From Mycobacterium bohemicum DSM 44277 (GTDB taxonomy: Bacteria; Actinomycetota; Actinomycetes; Mycobacteriales; Mycobacteriaceae), in the NCBI RefSeq assembly GCF_001053185.1, contig NZ_CSTD01000005.1, positions 248,001 to 312,000 on the forward strand: a DNA stretch of 64,000 nt, given 5' to 3'. This document shows positions 8,794-18,675 of this stretch, piece by piece. The first letter of the stretch is position 1, and every line of letters begins with the position of its first letter. The translations under genes were made by a program, and so were the position numbers. The notes under the pieces were generated by a model. That model was not told the origin of the DNA, searched no databases, and saw only the letters and a list, made by a program, of their open reading frames with translations.

Positions 8794-9790
8794 ATGAGCA
8801 AATCGAACCACCGCTCAGTCGGGTGGTCCCGGGTTGTCAGCGCGCTGGCAGTGGTGGGACTGGGCCTCGGCTTCGGCGTCGGGTCGCCCACGGTGCCCGC
8901 GGCCGCCGCGCATCCCGGGGTTTCCACGCTGGCGCTCGACCGGTTCAGCGACCGTCCGGAGGCGCCGCTCGACCCGTCGGCCCTGGTCGGTCAGGTCGGG
9001 CCGCAGGTCGTCAACGTCAACACCAAGTTCGGCTACAACAACGCGGTCGGCGCCGGGACGGGCATCGTCATCGACCCGAACGGCGTGGTGCTGACCAACA
9101 ATCACGTGATCTCGGGCGCCACCGACATCAGCGCGTTCGACGTGGGCAACGGGCAGACCTACCTGGTCGACGTCGTCGGCTACGACCGCACGCAGGACGT
9201 CGCGGTACTGCAACTCCGCGGCGCGGCCGGCCTGCCGACCGCGGCCATCGGCGGCGGGGTGGGCGTGGGCGACCGACACCCTGACGGGCGCCGAGGAGAA
9301 CCTCGGCGGCCTGATCCAGGCGGACACCCCCATCAGGCCGGGCGACTCGGGCGGGCCGATGGTCAACAACGCGGGCCAGGTGGTCGGCGTCAACACGGCC
9401 GCGACCGACAGCTACAAGATGTCCGGCGGGCAGGGCTTCGCCATTCCGATCGGCACCGCGATGGGGGTGGCCGGCCAGATCCGGTCGGGCGCCGCCTCGC
9501 GCACCGTGCACATCGGGCCGACGGCCTTCCTCGGGCTCGGCGTCGTCGACAACGGCGGCAACGGCGCGCGGGTCGCCCGGGTGGTCACCTCCGGCCCGGC
9601 CGCCGCGGCGGGGATCTCGCCCGGCGACGTGATCACCTCGGTCGACGGGGTGGGGATCAACGGGGCCACCGGGATGAGCGACGTGCTGGTCCCGCATCAC
9701 CCCGGGGACACGATCGTCGTGGACTTCCGGACCGCCTCCGGTGGCGAGCGCACGCAGAACGTGACGCTGGCGGACGGGCCGCCGGCCTGA
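8794..9790 (+). pseudogene. pepA: trypsin-like serine protease PepA (HtrA-like) with internal deletion and frameshift
   Basis: A signal peptide (MSKSNHRSVGWSR, then a hydrophobic stretch ending in AAAAHPG) precedes a chymotrypsin-fold protease with His in LTNNHVISG and Asp in YDRTQDVAVLQL. The frame is lost near 9270 after AIGGGVGVG. The other frame resumes at about 9281 with LTGAEENLGG and carries the Ser motif PGDSGGP and a PDZ domain to 9790. Against Rv0125 as I recall it, about 33 residues between these points (starting EPVVAMGNSGG) are gone, so roughly 95 bp are missing. The start at 8794 follows GAGGAAGG. It may be a real deletion or an assembly error. Confidence 0.87.
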
Positions 9791-9911
9791 TCCCGGCGGC
9801 CAAGATGCTCGCTTGGCGGCGAATTCCCTTGCCGCCAGGCGAGATACGTTCGTTGTGCGCACCAGTGATTCCCGTCGTCCCACCTCGGGTACCCCTGGCA
9901 GCGTGGAAATG

Positions 9912-11719
<1,808 letters not shown>

Positions 11720-11723
<4 letters not shown>

Positions 11724-13084
11724 CTGTGACTGCCGGGTTGGCGGCCAATCTGCCCTGGTCGGACTGGCTGCCACAGCAACGGTGGTACGCCGGTCGCAAC
11801 CGCCAGCTGTCGGCCGCGGGTGCCGGCGTCGTGGTCCCGCTGCGCCAAGACCTCGATCTCGTCCTGGTCGACGCCGAGTACTCCAGCGGACCGTCGGAGC
11901 GCTACCAGGTGATCGTCGGGTGGGATTCCGCGCCGGTGTCCGAGTACAGCACGGTGGCGACCATCGGCGCCGCCGACGACCGGACGGGATTCGACGCGCT
12001 CTATGACGCCGACGCGCCGCAGTTCCTTCTCTCGCTGATCGACTCGTCGGCCGTGCGGGAGGAGGCCGGCAACCGGCTGACCTTCACCAAGGAGCCCGAC
12101 GCCACCCTCCCGCTGGAGGCGATGCCGCACGTCTCCGACGCCGAGCAGAGCAACACCAGCGTCATCTTCGACCGCCGCGCGATCTTCAAGGTGTTCCGGC
12201 GGGTCAGCGGCGGGATCAATCCCGACATCGAGCTCAACCGGGTGCTCGCCCGCGCGGGCAATCCGCATGTGGCCCGGCTGCTCGGCACCTACCAGATGGC
12301 TCCGCCGGACGGCGGGCCGGACGCCGAGGCCTGGCCGCTGGGGATGGTGACCGAGTTCGCGTCCAACGCCGCCGAAGGGTGGGCGATGGCGAGCGCCAGC
12401 GTTCGCGACCTCTTCGCCGAGGGCGACCTGTACGCGTACGAGGTCGGCGGCGACTTCGCCGCCGAGGCCAACCGGCTCGGGGAGGCCGTGGCGTCCGTGC
12501 ACGCCACGCTGGCCGAGCAGCTCGGCACGGCGCAGACGCCCTTCCCGGTGGACACCGTGCTCGGGCGGCTGTCGAAGACGGTGGCGTCGGTCCCCCAACT
12601 CGAGGACTACGCGGCGAACATCGAGGAGCGATTCTCAAAGCTGCAGGGCGAGACGATCACGGTGCAGCGGGTGCACGGCGACCTGCACCTGGGCCAGGTG
12701 CTGCGCACCCCGGAGAGCTGGCTGCTGATCGACTTCGAGGGCGAGCCCGGCCAGCCGCTCGAGGAGCGGCGCGCGCCCGATTCGCCGCTGCGCGACGTGG
12801 CCGGCGTGCTGCGCTCCTTCGAGTACGCCGCCTACGGGCCGCTGGCCGATCAGGCCGGCGACAAGCAGCTGGCCGCGCGGGCCCGCGAATGGGTCGAGCG
12901 CAACTCCGCCGCGTTCTGCGACGGCTATGCGGCGGTGTCGGGCACCGACCCGCGGGACTCGGCAGAGGTGCTGGCGGCCTACGAACTCGACAAAGCCGTC
13001 TACGAGGCCGGCTATGAGGCGCGTCACCGGCCGGGCTGGCTGCCGATTCCCTTGCGGTCGATCGCCCGGCTCACCGCCGTGTAG
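11720..13084 (+). CDS. mak: maltokinase Mak (Pep2)
   Basis: The 454-aa kinase matches Rv0127. It phosphorylates maltose with ATP to give maltose 1-phosphate, the donor used by GlgE for alpha-glucan synthesis. The aminoglycoside-phosphotransferase-like fold is visible in the catalytic loop QRVHGDLHLGQV and the metal-binding IDFEGEPGQP. The N-terminal cap domain starts LPWSDWLPQQRWYAGRNR. It overlaps treS by 4 bp, and the two make one operon. No hairpin follows it directly; the next gene starts 64 bp downstream on the same strand. Confidence 0.96.
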
Positions 13085-13148
13085 GAACCACATAGCAATC
13101 CGATATGCGTCGCCTGCGATTCCCGCGGGCTTCTGAAAGCATGTCGGT

Positions 13149-13844
13149 GTGGCGAGCGAAACCTTCAACAGCGAAGCGCGGCTCTCCTGGGTGCTGGCCG
13201 TGCTGGCCGGCGTGCTGGGAGCGATCTCCTTCACCCACTCCCAGGGCTACTTCGTGGTGTTCATGACCGGCAACGCCCAACGCGCCGTGCTGTCGTATTT
13301 CACCCACCAGCCGTGGTTGGCGGTGAGCGCCGCGCTGCTCATGGTTTCGTTCGTCACCGGCGTGGTGGTCGCCTCGGTGTGCCGGCGGCATTTCTGGGTC
13401 AACCATCCGCACGGCCCGACCGTGCTCACCACCATCAGCCTGGCGGTCGCCACCATCCTCGACGTCCTCGACGAGGGCTGGGAGGAGAACTTCCTCGACT
13501 TCGCGCCAATCCTGGTGCTGGCCTTCGCCAACGGAACCCTGAACACCTCGTTCGTCAAGGACGGCGAGGTCTCGGTGCCGCTGAGCTATGTGACCGGCAC
13601 GATGGTGAAGATGGGGCAGGGCATTGAACGGCACATCGCCGGCGGGAGGGCGGCGGACTGGCTGGGCTATTTTCTGCTGCTGGCCAGCTTCATGGTGGGC
13701 GCCGGGATCGGCGGCTTCATCGGCGTCGTGGTCAACGGGACCTGGATGCTGGTGATCGCCACTGCCGCATGCGCTTTGGCCACCCTGTACACCTACTTCC
13801 ACCAGGACCGCCGCGCCCTGCTGGCGGAAAAGTCCGCGAAATGA
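13149..13844 (+). CDS. DUF1275 (YoaK-type) membrane protein
   Basis: The protein has 231 residues and about six hydrophobic segments, the clearest being VLAVLAGVLGAISFTHS, LAVSAALLMVSFVTGVVVAS, FLLLASFMVGAGIGGFIG and VIATAACALATLY. The motif GNAQRAVLSYF near residue 40 and LSYVTGTMVKMGQ near 145 are typical of DUF1275. Function is unknown for the family. GTG 13149 is used as the start. A strong hairpin begins two bases after the stop. Confidence 0.85.
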   Translation: MASETFNSEARLSWVLAVLAGVLGAISFTHSQGYFVVFMTGNAQRAVLSYFTHQPWLAVSAALLMVSFVTGVVVASVCRRHFWVNHPHGPTVLTTISLAVATILDVLDEGWEENFLDFAPILVLAFANGTLNTSFVKDGEVSVPLSYVTGTMVKMGQGIERHIAGGRAADWLGYFLLLASFMVGAGIGGFIGVVVNGTWMLVIATAACALATLYTYFHQDRRALLAEKSAK

Positions 13845-13845
13845 A

Positions 13846-13885
13846 GCATCGGCAGCAGCGCTGACCGGTGCGCTGCTGCCGATGC
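13846..13885. terminator. bidirectional hairpin terminator
   Basis: A perfect 16-bp stem, GCATCGGCAGCAGCGC with its reverse complement, encloses an 8-base loop. It lies between the convergent DUF1275 gene and fbpC. There is no U-run, as is usual in mycobacteria. Confidence 0.85.
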
Positions 13886-13902
13886 CGGCTCTCGGGGTGT
13901 TT

Positions 13903-14907
13903 CTAGGTGGGGTTATTGCTGCCCAGCAGCACCTGCTGGATATCGGGCTTCATGGCGACCAGTTGCTGGTTCCAGTACGGCCACGAGTGGGTTCCGTTGG
14001 CCGGGAAGTTGAACGTCCCGTTGCGGCCGCCCGCGGCGACGTAGGTGTTCTGGAACTGCTCGTTGGTGCGCAGCGTCAGGCCCTCGAGGAACTTGGCCGG
14101 CATGTTGTCGCCGCCGAGGTCGCTGGGGGTGCCGTTACCGCAGTACACCCAGATGCGGGTGTTGTTCTGCACCAACCGCGGGATCTGGACCATCGGGTCG
14201 TTGCGCTTCCACGCCGGGTCGCTCGACGGGCCCCACATGCTGTTCGCGTTGTAACCGCCCGAGTCGTTCATCGCCAGCCCGATCAGGGTCGGCCACCAGC
14301 CCTCGGAGGGGTTGAGGAAGCCCGACAGCGATGCGGCGTAGGGGAACTGCTGCGGGTAGTACGCCGCCAGGATCAGCGCCGAGCCGCCCGACATCGACAG
14401 CCCCACCGCGGCGTTGCCCGCGGGCGACACGCCCTTGTTCGCCTGCAACCAGGCGGGCATCTCCTGGGTCAAAAACGTTTCCCACTTGTAGGTGTAGTTC
14501 TGCCCGTTACCCTGCGAGGGCTGATACCAGTTGCTATAGAAGCTGGACTGGCCGCCGACCGGCATGATCACCGACAGGCCGGACTGGTAGAACTCCTCGA
14601 AGGCGGGGGTGTTGATGTCCCAGCCGTTGTAGTCGTCCTGCGCCCGCAGGCCGTCGAGCAGGTAGACCCCGTGCTGCCCGCCGCCCTGGAACTGCACCTT
14701 GATGTTTCGCCCCATCGACGGGGACGGCACATCGAGGTACTCGACCGGGAGCCCCGGCCTCGAGAACGCCCCCGCGGTAGCCGAGCCGCCGACGACGCCG
14801 ACCAGGCCCGACAACAAGGCGGCCCCGACGACCGCCCCCGCTGCCTTGATGGCCAGCCGGCGCGGCATTGTCGCCGCTGCGCCACGCAACCTCTCACTGA
14901 ACGTCAT
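13903..14907 (-). CDS. fbpC: antigen 85C mycolyltransferase FbpC
   Basis: This 334-aa secreted alpha/beta hydrolase moves mycolates between trehalose monomycolates to make trehalose dimycolate, and onto arabinogalactan. The signal peptide covers about residues 1-46 and ends ATAGAFSRPGLPVEYL. The oxyanion region LLDGLRAQDDYNGW, the nucleophile motif GLSMSGGSALI and the C-terminal His motif NGTHSWPYW are all present. The antigen 85 fibronectin-binding region is also recognisable. It matches Rv0129c in order and sequence. A GGGAGCT lies just before the ATG. An inverted repeat sits about 42-58 bp upstream of the start. Confidence 0.96.
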   Translation of the reverse strand: MTFSERLRGAAATMPRRLAIKAAGAVVGAALLSGLVGVVGGSATAGAFSRPGLPVEYLDVPSPSMGRNIKVQFQGGGQHGVYLLDGLRAQDDYNGWDINTPAFEEFYQSGLSVIMPVGGQSSFYSNWYQPSQGNGQNYTYKWETFLTQEMPAWLQANKGVSPAGNAAVGLSMSGGSALILAAYYPQQFPYAASLSGFLNPSEGWWPTLIGLAMNDSGGYNANSMWGPSSDPAWKRNDPMVQIPRLVQNNTRIWVYCGNGTPSDLGGDNMPAKFLEGLTLRTNEQFQNTYVAAGGRNGTFNFPANGTHSWPYWNQQLVAMKPDIQQVLLGSNNPT

Positions 14908-14948
14908 AGCTCCCTACCCATCCCAACTTTCGTCTGCCGCCCCCAGCG

Positions 14949-14965
14949 GGCGAAATATGTTCGCC
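14949..14965. promoter_or_regulatory. inverted repeat upstream of fbpC
   Basis: GGCGAA-ATATG-TTCGCC is a perfect 6-bp inverted repeat, 42-58 bp upstream of the fbpC start. It is a possible operator; no regulator is assigned. Confidence 0.35.
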
Positions 14966-15085
14966 AGCGCAGTGAAACACAGGGGCGGCGCGGGATTCGG
15001 GTGTCGTGGCCGGGGCGTGAGGTCGCGGTTGGCTAACGATTGGGAGTCGGCCCGGAATAGCGATGTGCGGGCGGCATTGCCGGGC

Positions 15086-15916
15086 CTAGGCGACCAGGCG
15101 ACGCAATAGCGTTGAGGCCGTGGCGATCCCGACCGCCGCCGCCACCACCAGCACGACCATGTCCAGCGGGTTGAACGGGGTCCCGATCAACAGGCCGCGC
15201 AGGGCGTTGACCTCGTAGCTCAGCGGGTTGACCGTGCTCAGCACGCGCAACCAGGCCGGCATCACGTCGACGGGGTAGAGCGCGTTGGAGGCGAAGAACA
15301 GCGGCATCGTGATGGCCTGGCCGATTCCCATCAGCCGATCGCGGTTGCGGACCAGCCCGGCCAGCGTCATGGACAGACACGCGAAGAACGCGGCGCCGAG
15401 CATGACCACGGCCATGGCCGCCAGTACCCGCAGCGGGTTGATGGTCAGGCCGACCCCCATGACGTAGGCGAGCACCAGGACGCCGACGACCTGGGCGACC
15501 GAACGCACCCCGGCCGCGAACGCCTTGCCGGTGATGAGCGCGGACGCCGGCGCCGGCGTCACCATCAGCTTGGCCAGCACGCCGGCGTCCCGATCCCAAA
15601 TGATCTGGATGCCATAGAAGATCGAGATGAACAGCGCCGACTGGGCGATGATCCCGGGCGCGAGGAACGCCAGGTAGGACACCGAACCGGTGTGGATGAC
15701 GTGCAGGCGGCTGAAGGTGGTGCCAAAGATCAACAGCCACAACGCCGGCTGCACCATGCGGGTGACCAGCTCGGTGCGGTCGTGTTGCAGCTTCTGCAGT
15801 TCGACGATCGCGAATGCCGCGACCCGGCCCATCGTCGCGCCCACGCGCTGCCAGCCACGCGGCGCGCGGACCAGCGTTCCGGGACGGTGGCCGTCCAGGG
15901 AGATATCAACCGACAC
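15086..15916 (-). CDS. ABC-2 type transporter permease (drug/lipid exporter, DrrB-like)
   Basis: The permease has about six hydrophobic helices, for example ALWLLIFGTTFSRL, FLAPGIIAQSALFISIFY, VVGVLVLAYVMGVGL and VVLVVAAAVGIATA. The ABC-2 signature region is seen around RDRLMGIGQAITMPLFFASNALYPVDVMP (given here as landmarks near residues 190-215). The start GTG 15916 is preferred because AGAAAGG sits 9 bases upstream and it leaves only an 11-bp overlap with the ATPase gene. ATG 15985 would overlap by 80 bp. With the ATPase it forms a DrrAB-like exporter; cargo is unknown. Confidence 0.86.
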   Translation of the reverse strand: MSVDISLDGHRPGTLVRAPRGWQRVGATMGRVAAFAIVELQKLQHDRTELVTRMVQPALWLLIFGTTFSRLHVIHTGSVSYLAFLAPGIIAQSALFISIFYGIQIIWDRDAGVLAKLMVTPAPASALITGKAFAAGVRSVAQVVGVLVLAYVMGVGLTINPLRVLAAMAVVMLGAAFFACLSMTLAGLVRNRDRLMGIGQAITMPLFFASNALYPVDVMPAWLRVLSTVNPLSYEVNALRGLLIGTPFNPLDMVVLVVAAAVGIATASTLLRRLVA

Positions 15917-16733
15917 GGCGGGCAACCTTTCTGGCAGAACGGATTTCGCGGATGCCCGAGCGCGCATCCGACGATGCGTCGTCATCCAGCCCGGAGGCGG
16001 CGTAGTGACGGAACACGTCTTCGAGCGTGGCCCGGGGCGACACGGTCGACTTGAGTCTGTCCGGCGTCCCGACGGCTCGTAACCGCCCGCGGTGCATGAG
16101 CGCGACGCGATCGCACAGCGCGTCGGCCTCCTCCATGTAGTGGGTGGTCAGCAGCACGGTCATGCCGAACTGCGCCTGCATCTTCTGCACCTGCGTCCAG
16201 ACGCCGTCGCGGGCGATCGGGTCCAGCCCCACCGTGGGTTCGTCGAGCATCAGCAGTGAGGGCCGATTGACCAGCGCCTGAGCCACTTCCAGCCGGCGCA
16301 CCATGCCGCCGGAATAGGTCGCGGCCACCCGGTCGGCGACGTCGTGCAGTTCGAGCGCGTCCAGCGCTTCCTCGACGCGCTCGGCGCGCAGGGAGCGCGG
16401 CACGCCGTACAAGCGGGCGAACCATTCCACGTTCTGCCGGCCCGTCAGCGCCGGCTCTATCGAAAGCTGCTGCGGCACATAGCCGATATTGCTTCTGATG
16501 TCGGTCGTCTCCCGGCGGGCGTCCATGCCGAAGACGTGCAGCTCGCCGTCCTGCACGGGGGTCAGCGTGGTGAGCATGCGCACCATGGTGGTCTTCCCGG
16601 CGCCGTTGGGGCCCAGCAGACCGAGCGTTTCACCGGGCCGCACCTGCAGCGTCACGTCGTCGACGGCGGTGAACTGGCCATAGCGATAGGTCAGGTGTTC
16701 GGCGTCGACGGCCATCGGCAGTGGTCCGCTCAT
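15906..16733 (-). CDS. ABC transporter ATP-binding protein (DrrA-like)
   Basis: This 275-aa ATPase has Walker A GPNGAGKTT (about residue 42), the Q-loop region YVPQQLSIEP, the signature YSGGMVRRLEVAQAL, Walker B LLMLDEPTVGLDP and the H-loop LLTTHYMEEAD. The C-terminal tail fits the DrrA/daunorubicin-resistance subgroup. It starts at 16733, sharing one base with the stop of the MarR gene (TGATG), so MarR, ATPase and permease form one translationally linked operon. Confidence 0.93.
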   Translation of the reverse strand: MSGPLPMAVDAEHLTYRYGQFTAVDDVTLQVRPGETLGLLGPNGAGKTTMVRMLTTLTPVQDGELHVFGMDARRETTDIRSNIGYVPQQLSIEPALTGRQNVEWFARLYGVPRSLRAERVEEALDALELHDVADRVAATYSGGMVRRLEVAQALVNRPSLLMLDEPTVGLDPIARDGVWTQVQKMQAQFGMTVLLTTHYMEEADALCDRVALMHRGRLRAVGTPDRLKSTVSPRATLEDVFRHYAASGLDDDASSDARSGIREIRSARKVARRVG

Positions 16734-17194
16734 CACCGTCGCTCCTGAAGTTTGCGGGTCATCGTGTCGAGGACCTCCAATCCTTTTGTCAACGATTCGA
16801 TTTCGTCTTCGTCGAGTTCCCCGAGCACCTCGGCCAGCAAACTTCGCCGCGCGGCCCGGGACGCGTCGGCCACCTGCTGCGCGGTCTCCGCGAGCCGCAG
16901 ATGACCGACCCTGCGGTCCTTTTCGCCGACGGTCCGGACCAGCAAGCCGTCGGCGACCAGCTTGGACACCAGCGTCGAGGCCGTGTTGGGCTTCAACCCG
17001 AGCTCGGCCGCGGCTTCGCTGACCGAGATTCCCGGCTGCCGCCCGACCAGCCACAACAGCTCCGACTGCGACTCGGTGAGCCGCGACGAGTCGAAGGCGC
17101 GCCCCGCCGAGCTTCGCAGTTGCCGGCGGAACCTGCCGATCACGCGGAACACGTCGGTGACCGCGTCGCTGGTCACGGCGGTATGGGATCCCAC
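16733..17194 (-). CDS. MarR-family transcriptional regulator
   Basis: The 153-aa protein has a winged-helix DNA-binding domain: SQSELLWLVGRQPGISVSEAAAELGLKPNTASTLVSKL spans helices and recognition helix, and the wing lies in RTVGEKDRRVGHLRL (landmarks near residues 43-95). As first gene of the exporter operon it probably represses its own transcript. The ligand is unknown. The upstream region is AT-richer and short (about 55 bp to the phosphoesterase stop). Confidence 0.9.
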   Translation of the reverse strand: MGSHTAVTSDAVTDVFRVIGRFRRQLRSSAGRAFDSSRLTESQSELLWLVGRQPGISVSEAAAELGLKPNTASTLVSKLVADGLLVRTVGEKDRRVGHLRLAETAQQVADASRAARRSLLAEVLGELDEDEIESLTKGLEVLDTMTRKLQERR

Positions 17195-17249
17195 CCGTCC
17201 GACGATACCTCTGTAACGGAGCTATTTATGTGTGCAGGCTGTGCGGACA

Positions 17250-17759
17250 TTAGGTAGCAGCTACTTGTTCGATGCGGTGCAGCGCGATATCGGTCAGCGC
17301 ACCGGATTGCGCCGTCGCGGTCAGGTAGGTGCAGAAGGGTTGCCGGCGCCGATCCGTCGGCGAGCCCGGATTGAGCAGTCGCAGGCCGGTTTTGCTCGTG
17401 GTGTCCCACGGGATGTGGCTGTGCCCGAACACCAGGACGTCGGTGTCGGGATAGCGCCGGGACATCCGGGCCTCGCGCCCGCCCGCGGGCCCGGTCTCGT
17501 GCACGACCGTGAAACGCACCCCGCCCAGCGTCGCGTCCGCCCGCTCGGGGAGCCGCGCGCGCAACGCCGGAGGGTCGTTGTTGCCCCAGCACGCGATCAG
17601 CCGGACCGCGCGGGCGTCGAGTTCGTCGAGCAGCGCCGGCGTCACCCAGTCCCCGGCGTGGATGACGACATCGGCGTTGGCGACCTCGTCCCAGATCTGT
17701 GCGGGCAGGTCGCGCGCCCGGGCGGGGACGTGGGTGTCGGCGACCAGGAGCAGCCTCAC
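17250..17759 (-). CDS. YfcE/MJ0936-type metallophosphoesterase
   Basis: The 169-aa protein has the five metal-ligand blocks of calcineurin-like phosphoesterases: ADTH, HAGDW, WGNND, VVHE and FGHSH. This fits the small YfcE family acting on phosphodiesters, with the physiological substrate unknown. The start MRLLLVADTH at 17759 is typical because the first motif lies within ten residues of the N-terminus. It precedes the MarR operon on the same strand. Confidence 0.9.
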   Translation of the reverse strand: MRLLLVADTHVPARARDLPAQIWDEVANADVVIHAGDWVTPALLDELDARAVRLIACWGNNDPPALRARLPERADATLGGVRFTVVHETGPAGGREARMSRRYPDTDVLVFGHSHIPWDTTSKTGLRLLNPGSPTDRRRQPFCTYLTATAQSGALTDIALHRIEQVAAT

Positions 17760-17786
17760 GGATACATTGTGCCGGCCGGGCGGAGG

Positions 17787-17957
17787 TCAGCCGCGCTGGC
17801 TCCGGGCTTCGGCGCCCGTCTCGCCCGCGTCGAACGTGTCGTCGGCGCCGGCCGCACCCACGTAGGAGCCGTCGTCGCCTTCCGAGGCGCGCGAGCGCGC
17901 CTCGTGCGCCTCGGGTTCGACGTCTTCCTCGGCCCTGTGGCCCTTGCTTTCCGGCAT
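17787..17957 (-). CDS. small acidic hydrophilic protein
   Basis: This 56-residue protein (MPESKGHRAEEDVEPEAHEA at the start) is rich in Glu, Asp, Ala and Gly, with no hydrophobic core and no cysteine. It is probably disordered. The ATG at 17957 has GAAAGGAACCACC before it, a good ribosome site, which supports a real small gene over the longer open frame to 18092. Family not recognised. It lies 27 bp upstream of the phosphoesterase gene on the same strand. Confidence 0.6.
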   Translation of the reverse strand: MPESKGHRAEEDVEPEAHEARSRASEGDDGSYVGAAGADDTFDAGETGAEARSQRG

Positions 17958-18107
17958 GGTGGTTCCTTTCCGATGCTGTCGGGGCTGGCGTCGCCGACTC
18001 AACGACCCGAGAAGCGGGTGGGTACCCCGCAGGCTTCCGCGCAAACCGGGCCGCATCGGCTCCGATAGGGTGCTTGCGGGCATCGTTGCCATGCAGAGGA
18101 GGACCGA

Positions 18108-18563
18108 ATGCGCACCTTCGAGTCAGTGGCCGACCTCGCCGGCGCGGCCGGCGAGACGATCGGGCACAGCGACTGGGTGACCATCACCCAGGACGACGTC
18201 AACCTGTTCGCCGACGCGACCGGCGATCACCAGTGGATTCACGTCGACCCGGAACGGGCGGCCAAGGGCCCGTTCGGCACGACCATCGCACACGGTTTCA
18301 TGACCCTGGCGTTGCTGCCGCGCCTGCAGCACCAGATCTACACGGTGAACGGCATCAAGCTCGCAATCAATTACGGGCTCAACAAGGTTCGCTTCCCCGC
18401 GCCGGTGCCGGTCGGATCCCGGGTGCGCGCCAACACCTCGTTGGTCAGCGTCGACGACCTCGGTGACGGCGCGGTGCAGGCGACGATGTCGACCACGGTC
18501 GAGATCGAGGGATCACCCAAGCCGGCGTGCGTCGCCGAAAGCGTCGTCCGCTACATCTCGTGA
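18108..18563 (+). CDS. htdZ: (R)-specific enoyl-CoA hydratase / MaoC-like dehydratase HtdZ
   Basis: The 151-aa single hot-dog protein contains the hydratase-2 motif in VNLFADATGDHQWIHVDPERA, with the Asp and His pair, followed by PFGTTIAHGFMTLALLP. It matches Rv0130. The enzyme hydrates trans-2-enoyl-CoA to (R)-3-hydroxyacyl-CoA. An AGGAGG lies before the ATG at 18108. It converges on fadE1 across an unusual inverted repeat. Confidence 0.93.
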   Translation: MRTFESVADLAGAAGETIGHSDWVTITQDDVNLFADATGDHQWIHVDPERAAKGPFGTTIAHGFMTLALLPRLQHQIYTVNGIKLAINYGLNKVRFPAPVPVGSRVRANTSLVSVDDLGDGAVQATMSTTVEIEGSPKPACVAESVVRYIS

Positions 18564-18590
18564 CGTAGCGCCGCTGAGGCGGTCGCGGTT

Positions 18591-18653
18591 CCGCGAGACA
18601 TAAACCATTGCGGCGCTCGGCGGCGTGTCGTCGCAGACGGTTATGTGTCGCGG
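18591..18653. repeat. long imperfect inverted repeat between htdZ and fadE1
   Basis: Arms of about 25 nt (18591-18615 and 18629-18653) face each other. Left CCGCGAGACATAAACC aligns with the reverse complement of the right arm, CCGCGACACATAACC. The similarity continues as TTGCGGCG against TCTGCGACG. The arms differ by small changes, like two diverged copies of one element. It may act as a terminator for the two convergent genes or be a dispersed palindromic repeat. Confidence 0.6.
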
Positions 18654-18675
18654 CGAGCGCGGCAGCGCAGGCGGG

